DNA of 58,176 bases from contig CAJVPJ010000045.1 in assembly GCA_910592205.1 (NCBI GenBank), forward strand, positions 1-58,176, written 5' to 3'. The first letter of the stretch is position 1. Each line of letters begins with the position of its first letter. Under the pieces are notes generated by a model. It was not told where the DNA came from and searched no databases. It worked only from the letters and a program-made list of their open reading frames with translations. Shown here piece by piece: positions 1 to 9,314 of this stretch. The translations under genes and the position numbers were made by a program. The stretch is from Paraglomus occultum (Eukaryota > Glomeromycota > Glomeromycetes > Paraglomerales > Paraglomeraceae).

Positions 1-140
1 TGGTTAGCGTCAATTTGTCTCAGATTTTCAGCCTGTAAAATGCAAGGCCCGCGGCAAAAACTTATTGAACGCCCCACACGTATTTCTACATTTTGTGCCA
101 TTTTTTTTGAACACCACTGTATTTGCTTTTATCCCCAACT

Positions 141-651
141 ATGGCTTCCTCGAGCAGACAAACCTTTAGTGCGCCAGCCGAAGAGCCAAAAAACCTTCTT
201 TACTATTCAGAATACCATCAGCAGGAGGGAAAAACTTGGAAAAACTGGACGACGACAGGAAACGAGAAAGAGACGCATACTTCGAACAATGGGTCAGCCA
301 CGCTCTTGCTGACGATTCTACGAATGCAACACTGTTTCGAGAGGAATACAACACGAGCGGTGACGCTAGGCGTAACGATATGATCGAAAATGTACGGACG
401 TACTTCTCCCAGTCAAACGTCGTGCGAACCGTTGCTACGAAAATGAGGTTGCAGCTGAAAGTCCAACGCGCAATGGTGTTCTCCGCGTCTTCCCATGAGG
501 AGCAAAATCTCCAGCGAGCAGTCGCCGAAGCTTTCGACATTGACTATCTCGATCCTTTTGACTCGGCCTCACGATTTTTGAGTACTTGAAAATGCGTCTG
601 AGAGAGTGGGACCGCAAGGTCATGGAAGATATTGCAAATTGTGACGCGTAA
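141..651 (+). pseudogene. Hypothetical protein with two apparent frameshifts
   Basis: I do not recognise the family. From the ATG at 141 the frame reads M-A-S-S-S-R-Q-T and stays protein-like to about 230. The protein-like signal then moves to another frame (L-E-K-L-D-D-D-R, then charged helical sequence) up to about 575. It moves again to a third frame (E-Y-L-K-M-R-L-R-E-W) that ends at TAA 649-651. The first change falls in the A-run at 230-234 and the second in the T-run near 575-579, and one extra base in each would join all three pieces. The product would be a charged, mostly helical protein of about 170 residues with no signal peptide or membrane segment. Either this is a decaying gene or the assembly has homopolymer errors. 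Confidence 0.35.
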
Positions 652-780
652 ACCCTCAGCGATTTTATATAAATATTTAATGCCAAATAATAGAGTTTTA
701 CATCACTTTACTAATCTGCAGCTTTTGGAAATTTATAATAAAGACTTATGGCGAACAAGTGTCGTCAAAATTTTTGAAAA

Positions 781-860
781 GCCTGGCGACGAGAAAAAAA
801 AAGCCTGGCAAAAAAAAAAGCCTGGCAAAAAAAAAAAGCCTGGCAAAAAAAAAAGCCTGG
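781..860. repeat. Tandem repeat of GCCTGGC plus poly(A)
   Basis: A GCCTGGC core is repeated five times, separated by A-runs of roughly 8-11 bases after the first, variant unit. The last copy runs into GCCTGGACGAGACG. In one frame it would encode a K/P/G-rich stretch, but nothing else shows that it is translated. Confidence 0.8.
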
Positions 861-1690
861 ACGAGACGAGGAATTGCCTGGGCGAGTCAAAGTCATGTAA
901 GTTTAATTTTATGAATATATATTAATATGCCATTTAAGAATAAAAAATAAGCGTTTGAATTTAATTTTCAAAATTTTAGATTACCGTACTGGAAAAATCC
1001 ATCTCTAGGGATCCGCCATCTGAATGAGGGCACATATATCGCTAAAATTGTCTCCCATTATAAGCGCATGTTTTAGCGAATAAATATTGATGCGAATATT
1101 GAACAAATTTGGGGCATGGATGGGTCAGAAGACGATTTATTTGGACAAATGGAGGAGGAAATTGATGAAAATGAAAGAGAAATTGTAGATATTATTATGC
1201 GAGAAATCAATATTATAATAATATTATTATTATCAAATTTTGATGCAACATGCTTCCTCATTTTTATTAGTCAGTCACGAATACTACAAGTAACATCTAT
1301 CTTACCGATAACATACATAAAGATGCTTACTGCTTACACGATTTCCACTGACAGTCTTGGGTTTTTAAATTATAACTACTTTTTTGGAAGGAGGCCAGAA
1401 TTTGTTAGCAAGACCGGGCTTGATCAAGTCACCTATCTGAAGCTACCTGTAGTATTCAAGAGATTAACAAATGAAGCGCAATGATTGTAAAGAATGTAAT
1501 TGTGAAAACATAAGACTCTTTAACCATCTTATATCATGTAATTATCAAAATCTAACCATAGCTGTTAAATAATAGTATTTCCTCCAGCTAATAACCAACT
1601 ACAATATAAATATGGGGGGAAAATACCAACGAAATATAACATGCGTACGACACTTTCACAAAATACACAAATCTAAGTCCAAACTTTGCA
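861..1690. other. Stretch without a recognised gene
   Basis: AT-rich sequence. A 122-codon open frame at 1116-1484 (+) begins M-D-G-S-E-D-D-L-F-G-Q and has an acidic start followed by an isoleucine-rich low-complexity part. I recognise no family in it and treat it as uncertain, possibly a fragment of an old mobile element. The last part is the 3' flank of the KH-domain gene on the other strand. Confidence 0.3.
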
Positions 1691-1756
1691 TCATTTTGGT
1701 GGTTCTGTCTGATTGGTAGCAGTGAGCTGTTGGTAACTATACACTTGTGACGGTGG

Positions 1757-1845
<89 letters not shown>

Positions 1846-4800
1846 GCTGCTGCTGCTGCTGTTGTTGTTGCTGTTGTTGCTGCTGGTAATATTGTTGGTA
1901 ATAGTTCTGCTGTGGATTGTACTGATCCTGGGTATATTGCGTATAATAACCTGAATACGTCGGTTGCGGGGATGTTTGATCACCAGTACCCTGTGTGTTG
2001 GTTGTCGCGTGTATGGTCGTCGCGGCCGGCGTATATGATGTGGTCGACGTTGAATAAGTGCCTTGAGCTGTAGAGGCTGGTTGGTTGGTTATGCTTGTAT
2101 ACTGAGATGGGGTTGATTGGGTTGCGCTGTAATTATACTGATATTGTGGATACCCATATTGTGACGCTGTAGATACTGTTGTCGAATCTTGTTTGACTTC
2201 AGCTCCTTGGACTGGTTTACTAGAATCGGCGGGCGTTGGTTGAGTTGGATAATAACCTGTCTTAGTGAACGGAGCTGTTAAAATACGTCAGCATAAAATT
2301 CGGCTAGAACATTAGTACGTTGTCATTGCAAACACTATCACTTTACCTTGAGACTGAGCCAGTGGCTGACTTAGTATCTGATTGACTGGTTGTCCTGTAC
2401 TTGCTGGTTGTCCCGTTGACTGTGCTGCGGTCTGTCCAACTGTTGGTTGCTGTTGACCATATTGTGATTGTTGTGGATATGAACTATACTGTGGTTGTGT
2501 TTGATATTGACTATAAGTAGCTGGAGTCTGACCGTAACCACTATATTGACTATAATTAGTTGACGGTTGCACTCCGGAGGACGCGTATGTCGTAGCTGTA
2601 TAACCACTAGATAATGATGGGTTATAATCACTACTTGTATTGGTTTGCCCGTAAGTATTCTGCTGCGACGTCTGCACCGGATAACTACTTTGTGTATAAC
2701 TAGTTTGTTGATATCCAGTACCCTGCTGATAGTTGCTGCTCTGTGGATAATTGCTTTGCTGGTATCCACTCGTCTGTGGGTAATTACTATTCGGCTGATA
2801 TCCACTAGTTTGCTGATAGTTGCTGCCCTGCGAATAGCTTCCTGATTGTTGATATCCACTCCCGCTTTGTTGATACCCACTTCCGCTCTGTTGGTATCCG
2901 CCACTAAAAATACATAATAATGCTTAACACATTGAAATCGTACCGATAACAAAGAATGTTCATTTCATGTCTATTATTACCTTCTTCCATGGTCCTGATG
3001 TCGGGGCCTGTCACGCTGTAAACGAAACGAATGCATGCGACAAACAACGGACAACAAATAGAAGGAATGCGATACATACATCAACAACAAACAAATCATT
3101 ATCATTACGGGCAAAGCATTTTTACGACAAAAACGATAGCAAGAGCACTCAACAAGCGATGTAGATGACATATACATTTCCAGACGCAGCTTTTTCAAGA
3201 ATTAAAGATTTCGCAATAGCAACAGTCTCAGATGTCCCTACAACGATTTACGTCAACATAAACGCAAAGCAGCAATCGAACGACTGACATTGAATCGATA
3301 GGTCGGGCAATTGTAGCATGTGCAAGTAGAGTAGTTAATTTTCCTTACACTTACCGATTATGTGTACATTTCTATCCGCCGTCGGTGGTCCGTGGTCAGG
3401 TTCTATTTGAATCTTGGCTCCCGATTGCTGTTGAAGCGCCTTAACTGTCTCACCGCCTGGGGATAAAGAAAACGTAAGAAGAGATATAAAACAAATAATA
3501 ACAATAATAGTGCAATCATAAGTACCCTTCCCAATTATCAATCCGACTGTATCATTCGGCACTTGAATAGTTATCTTTTCCTGAGAAGACTTCCCCCCAG
3601 ATCCTCCATATTGACTTCCTGAACCATAGTGACTCTCGTAGCTGTTTCCGTGACTCTCACCGCCATACATACTACCGCCATAACTGGAACTGCCATATTC
3701 TCTAGGTGTTGGCTTTACGCCCCAAAAAATTCGTATAGAACGTTATAATATATCGTCTCATCTGTCATATTAATCAACGCTTGCATTGGCATCATACCCT
3801 ATCCAGAGCAGCATCTCCTCCCTTAATAATTTCATCAATCAACGCTTTTGCTCTCTGTATTGCAGCATCATCACCGATCAAAGTTACCGGACGATCTGTA
3901 GATTGAGGATTAGCAGCATTATCTGGAGTAACATTTATTCTCGCTCCACTTCTATCTTGCAAATCACGTATCGTTTCACCACCACGGCCTATTACAACGC
4001 CAACTTTACTGCTTGGAATATGAATAGTAACAGTAGCGCGACTAGGCCCATAATCACTACGACGATTTGCTTGGCTGGCGAGAGCATCATCTACTAGGGA
4101 TCGAATCATTGAGCGTGCACTCCTAACTTCCTCTGGCGGTCCAGATATAGAGACACGTCTATCAATACAGTCGGGAGGTTGATCTTAAAAATTAAAAAAG
4201 TCAATAAGAGTGAGTGCGAACGACGTAATGAGTTCACAAAAACTGTGATTAGTCTACATTGTTGGTTATACTGCTAACCTTGTGAAAATTGAACTCTCGC
4301 TCCTGTAGTCTTTTCTATCCTCTTTAGATTTTCACCACCCCGCCCAATGACCAATCCTACGACCACGTTAGGCACGGAGAATTCCTCGAGAATGTGCCCT
4401 GAACGTAATGAGTCTCCAGGACCATAATGTGATCCATGTTGTCTATGACGTTCCTCACTTCCAAGACCGTAACGGTGTCTACTTCCGCTTTCATCTGATA
4501 CAGAAAAGTGTAGTTAAGGCATTGCAATGTTATCAAAAAGTTGTTTGAGCTGCAAAAAAAGGCTATTTGATCCATTAAAAGCACTAGACTGAATAATAAT
4601 CGGAGGATACAATCAGGACGGGATGATCCACTGTCATAAATAGCTCTCTTAGACTCACGACCATAATCATCATATCGATTTCTCTCCCGCCGGCTATGTG
4701 AATCTCTCCTGTAATCATCGCGATGATCATCTCGTTTATCTCTTGAAATATGTGACATGTAGCTATCGTCATGAGGACGCTTAACCCCCTGATTACCACC

Positions 4801-5334
4801 ATGACTATGGCTATGACTTGGAGAAGGAGCCTCGGCAGCGCTTGCTACAGTAGCCGTTGTTGACGGTGTAGTCTGTTGTTGTTGCTGTAATTTGGCAGCT
4901 ATAGCTCTAACCTTTGCCATCGCATCGTTAAACGCGGAGCTGGTCCCAGCAATATTCGCATTTACCACCGGTTCCTCTGCATTCGTAGAGGATTCTGCGA
5001 CAGGTGTTATTTCAGTTTGGATCTCTGTTACGTTCGTAGTAGTAGTGGTGGTAGTGGCGGTGGTCTCTGATTGCTCGCGATTTTGGATTATATTCTGATC
5101 AGTATCGTCACTTGACTGCTCGTCAACAGCTGTTGTAGGGGGGTCAGCGCTGTGCGTCTCAGTTGCGGGTGATTGTTTGTCAGCTATCTGTTCAATTGCT
5201 TCTTCTTGAGCAACGATTTCTTTTTCAGGTGAAGGCAAATCGAGGCCAGCATTTGCGGGTTCGACGGAGACGGTCGTCTCTATTGTCTCAGCGGACGTTG
5301 TGGTTGTCTGATCTTGATTCTCGTTTTCGTCCAT
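1691..5334 (-). CDS. FUBP/KSRP-like KH-domain RNA-binding protein
   Basis: Nine exons join in frame to 950 residues: complement of 1691-2274, 2347-2903, 2981-3015, 3176-3237, 3355-3456, 3526-3712, 3798-4183, 4279-4494 and 4611-5334. The start is ATG 5332-5334. The first 200 or so residues are acidic and T/E/Q-rich, followed by an R/D/Y/S-rich stretch. Three KH domains follow, each with an intact GxxG loop: VVGLVIGRGGEN, VGVVIGRGGET and VGLIIGKGGET. The C-terminus is a long Y/Q/S/G-rich low-complexity tail with GYQQS-like repeats and polyglutamine, ending in TEPPK. Family knowledge: FUBP/KSRP proteins bind single-stranded U-rich RNA or DNA and control transcription, splicing and mRNA decay. 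Human FUBP proteins have four KH domains and this one has three. The tail resembles prion-like, phase-separating regions, which is an inference. One acceptor (3713-3714) has a weak pyrimidine tract. Confidence 0.88.
1757..1885 (-). repeat. CAG/CAA polyglutamine tract (43 codons)
   Basis: This is an uninterrupted run of 43 glutamine codons inside the last exon of the KH-domain gene. CAG runs flank a long central CAA run on the minus strand. The mixed codons suggest selection for the amino acid as well as repeat expansion, and the length is likely polymorphic between strains. Confidence 0.95.
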
Positions 5335-6097
5335 GATGCAATGAATTTGATAGGAAGAACTGGTTATAGCATTTCCAAATCACATGACGTTAACAATCAA
5401 TGATAATGGTGCGAGTATTTATGTTAGGGCAAATGTTTCCCGCTTTCAAACGCATCCCTAAGCGCACTTGGGATGTCCTCTGTCTTATGCAACACCAATA
5501 AGGACGAGCCGTTACAATACGGAAACGAGTCGTGGTTTAGCATAATAGCTCACAGTAAGGTTAAACTTTAGTGGTTACACACCATAAATTTTATGTCAGA
5601 AAATTAACGAAGCCATTGTACTTGTTTTAGTCAAAAATAAACAATGTGTTATCCTACTACTGTAAAAATTCTTTATAAACTCAGTTTTCAACATTGTTTC
5701 ATAACATTGACGCACCAGCAAAACATACGTCTCAACAATAAGAATTTAGCTGGCCCTTATAAATAAACTGTGCGCCCTGTCACAAGCGTATTTGTGTCTC
5801 GAGGCGCGATTTTATGTCACGGAAAATGTAATTTTCGTTGCAAAATAGATAACTGATTGCAGTCTTGCTAATGCCGAGTACAGATAATGAAGGACGTAAT
5901 TTATTGCGAAAACTGATTTAGGACTATCCAAAAGCTTAACTTGACATTATGACAGAAGAGATTCGCAGCAATACATGAAAACGTTGTGCTAAAATTCTTC
6001 TACTTTATCAAACCATCAATATTTCATCCTTAAGTATACCGACCATTACATTGTTGGTATAAACATTATCGTTGAATTAACAAATAAACGAGAACCC
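5335..6097. other. Intergenic region between two minus-strand genes
   Basis: It holds the presumed promoter of the KH-domain gene on its left and the 3' flank of the LRAT-like gene on its right. I see no coding signal, repeat or RNA gene here. Confidence 0.5.
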
Positions 6098-6645
6098 TCA
6101 AAAATGTGATTTTTTGATTTTGCTCACAGTATTCCAACAGTTATTGGTTAACAGATTGTATCCTCCATCTTGTCTAGCAGTTTTCATGAGGTCACCAACA
6201 GTTTGATTGCCTCTTGGGACGAGAACTTCCCCAACAGACTCCCAATTATTAGACATGTGTCTTGCCTCAGTAATGACCTGAGCTCCACTTGCATCAGTGC
6301 TATGAACTAGATACTGCTCTCCGGCTTTAGTGGTAACGCAGATACCTTCGTGATAAACGAAAGGGAGAGAGCCTCCGGTGAGCAACTTTCTTTTAAAGAC
6401 CTGTGCGCTCTCCACAGGAGTATTGTACAAATTGGTAAGTCTTCTTTTGTCATAATCATCTGATAATTGTAGAGCAAAAAAAGAGTAGAGACAATAATAA
6501 GAACGTCTACCATTCAAAAACACGTTTGCAAAAATTCGACATACGATGGCAAAATACACAAACCCGGAGTTGGTCTAACAGGTCCTCCGCTTCCACTACT
6601 ACTACTACCGCTGCTGCTACCGATAGTACTGGGGTTGTTGCCCAT
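6098..6645 (-). CDS. Small LRAT/NlpC-P60-like protein
   Basis: Two exons (complement of 6098-6459 and 6564-6645) give 147 residues. The intron has a gtttgt donor and an attatcag acceptor. The start is ATG 6643-6645. The protein opens MGNNPS, with a glycine at position 2 that could be myristoylated, then a serine/glycine-rich linker. The folded part contains FVYHEGICV, then YLVHST, then LLTNNCWNTV. An early His, a second His after a strand, and Asn-Cys near the C-terminus match the layout of LRAT-type, permuted NlpC/P60 thiol acyltransferase-like domains (HxxGIYV ... VIH ... NCEHF). Family knowledge suggests a lipid acyltransferase or phospholipase. The usual His after the NCE segment is absent here, so activity is uncertain. 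Confidence 0.5.
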
Positions 6646-8629
6646 GGTTGTTATTGAAAGTATAGATAAAAACAACTGGTGAAACGGGGTAAATATAGGG
6701 ATTGACAAGAGAATTTTCTTTGAAAAAGCAAAGAGAAAAGAACAAGCCGAGACTCAAATCCTCGGAGTAAACGTTTAAAAAGGGTACAAAGCCAAGCCCG
6801 TGTAACGTCAACTATGGGTTTTTCATTGTTTTCCTCACAAGGGTTAGCATAATGCACATCAATCAAATCAGGAAAATTTACTATAGTAATCGACATGCTA
6901 CAACTTTCGACCGGAACTTAGTCCTGAACAACGTGAGCCTCGCTTCCAATTAAAGCGTAGCTAATTCCTCTTTCTATAGATAAACTCTCACTCGATAATT
7001 AAATTACATGTTCGATTTTTCAATACAAGTATTCGTATTGCTAGAAGGAACTTTTCTGGATACCACTCGCCTGTTAAGACTATTTAATTTGTTCATATTA
7101 CTATTACTATAAGATAATCACCTAAAATGCGCAGTACGATTGCTCCGTTAAAATTACCAGATTAAAGATTTTTGGAAGTAGGGCGTGCGGCATAATGTGT
7201 TAGCACTTTTTGTCATACCTATGTAATTACCGAATAATGACAACGTTTATTAGTACGAGATGAATCAATTCTATTCATACCGACTTTTGCTCGAATTAGT
7301 TTATCGGCGTAGCCTTGCACTTAGTGCATTATGAAACAGATGCTATATAACATAAAGTATATGACTGTAAGATTGGAGTTCCGATATCTCGCTCTTGCTA
7401 TATCCTTATACATGGCTACGCCTACTTTCATCACTAATCTGAAAAATCTTGCATATAACATTCTCAAAACTTTCGAAGATAGGTTCCAGAATTAGACGAG
7501 TGTTCAAAATGTAGTAATAAAATTTTTTTACACCCCATAAAAGCAGCATAATCTTATCGTGTGGTCATATTTTTTTAGAACTGTTACTTTCGCTAAAAGA
7601 ATCATGTCCTTATCCTAAGTGTAATAATCTCGTTGACATTCTTGAGGAATTTTCCAGGCGAAATTCTGGATTGAGTACGTCGTCAATAATTGGTAGGATG
7701 GAAAAATAGTATCTCAGGGAAACGCGGATGAAATATGATGGATGTAAATGACTCGCGAAGCGAAATCTGAAGCGAATGAACAATGGTCACTCAATAAAAT
7801 TTAACCATTTCATAAAAAATCGATGTGATCGTTAACATTGTTAACGATTCCATCCAATCACATCACCCCAATTAATTATTTTTTTGTCGGAAGGTAATGA
7901 CGACGACGCAAATGCGAACTCATCGTCTTGGGATGGTTAGACTCCGAACTAAGTGGGATAATTATAGTCTATATAGACTATAATTATCCCACTGAGTGAT
8001 GAGAAAATAAGGGACTAAAAGCAGAGAATGGTCAAGAAAATAAACGATTAAAAGATAAAGAGCAACAAGATGGTCAAAATTGATCTTGATTAAAAGTAAA
8101 GAAGTTTTTATAAGTAAATTTTTCTTGATCTAGATATTATTGGAGAGTTTGGGTATTGTTGAATTTAAAAACATATGGAGTAATTTTTTCTCCTCGAGTT
8201 TTTTTTTTAAAATACTTATAAAGGTGCTGTAATTCTTGGGTATTAATGTAAACTAGTTTCATATTAATATAAAGATAATACTATATCAATCCTGTTGTGA
8301 TCACATTCTGGTATGATAAAGTGAACATTAAAATTAACAAGTCCATAAGTTATGAATTATTACCTTTTAAATGGTATCAGTCACATTGGTCAATTTACAG
8401 CCACATCATAATCAGCCCCTCATTTATAGAACGTTCACTTTGTCTGGTTTTGTTGCAGGATGCCCCATATTATATTCTCCATCAGCCTTTCTATACCATT
8501 TGTAGTAATTATAAATATAAAACAATTAACAATCTTTCTAATCTAACTGCTACTCTTAGTAACGCACGTTGAAACAATCCTTCTGTTATTGCTATTATGA
8601 ATATGGGTTCAACGAGAATGCAAAATTAA
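6646..8629. other. Long AT-rich intergenic region
   Basis: No open frame here looks like a real gene on either strand. The promoter of the LRAT-like gene lies at the left edge. The outstanding feature is the 42-bp perfect palindrome at 7952-7993. The region lies downstream of the truncated BEACH gene on the minus strand and contains nothing resembling a PH, BEACH or WD40 coding sequence. Confidence 0.5.
7952..7993. repeat. Perfect 42-bp palindrome
   Basis: Each 21-base half starts AGTGGGATAATTATAGTCTA and is followed without a spacer by its exact reverse complement. The bases just outside do not pair. Such a sequence can extrude a cruciform. It may be a fused pair of transposon termini or a very short foldback element. 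Confidence 0.95.
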
Positions 8630-8870
8630 AGTTGCGGAAGGATAACATCTCGTTCAGGCTTGTAGCTATTCCAGCAATTAATAAAATCGCGTCTTTGAAA
8701 GTGGCACCAGACATTAAACCCGATGACGGAAAGTAAGTTGATTGCACCATAAACAAGTGAGAGAATGTCGCTATTGAAATAAATCAAATTAAGCGACGCC
8801 ATTATAACAAGTCTTAGTGAAAAGCTTAATGGCAATGTATAAACATATCGGTTTCTTTTCTTCCGCAACT
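8630..8870. mobile_element. Possible short element with 11-bp inverted termini
   Basis: AGTTGCGGAAG at 8630-8640 is the exact reverse complement of CTTCCGCAACT at 8860-8870. The enclosed 241 bp has no convincing coding content. It directly precedes a Tc1/mariner transposase remnant, so these could be the terminus and an internal deletion of the same element. I see no clear target-site duplication. Confidence 0.35.
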
Positions 8871-9009
8871 CCACGCTCTGCCCGTGGTGATCAGGTGTCT
8901 CTTTGAATCTTATTCATACCGACTCCGGACTATCCAAAGCATAATGACCGTATAAAACTTTTTGCCTAGGGTAGATTTTGCATGGAGGGAAAACAAGCCT
9001 TTTTTGCTT

Positions 9010-9230
9010 CCAATAAACAATGATCCTAAGCACACGAGTTCTGTTTCAGAATTTCTTCAAGTTGACATGCCGAAGTTATCGACTGGCCGTCCAATAATAA
9101 TCCAAACCTCAACCGTATAGAAAATTCATGGGATATTGTTAAGGAAAATTTAGAGGAACACCTATTTAATAAACTATTCCCTTCCCCTGATGGTAATAGT
9201 AAGACACGATATACCACTCTTGTGTTACTC
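9010..9230 (+). mobile_element. Tc1/mariner transposase remnant (C-terminal part)
   Basis: Plus-strand translation gives NNDPKHTSSVSEFLQ and then, in another frame, NPNLNRIENSWDIVKENLEE. These match the Tc1/IS630 hallmarks (Q-D-N-D-P-K-H-T-S and S-P-D-L-N-P-I-E-N-L-W-D) around the second catalytic Asp and the region leading to the third acidic residue. The frame breaks between the blocks, and no upstream DNA-binding domain is intact, so the copy is dead. It lies about 85 bp downstream of the stop codon of the truncated BEACH gene. Confidence 0.75.
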
Positions 9231-9314
9231 AGAAACTATAAATATAATCATGGTTACATCTTAAATCTATAAATTAATAAATTAAATCGTTTTATTAAAT
9301 TAATAAGTAATATA

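Noticed and set aside
1747-2073. Poly-valine/alanine and polyleucine plus-strand frames
   Set aside because: These are antisense and shifted readings of the CAG/CAA tract in the KH-protein exon.
8297-8572. 91-codon open frame in the 6.6-9.0 kb gap
   Set aside because: AT-rich, low-complexity composition without conserved pattern or splice context.
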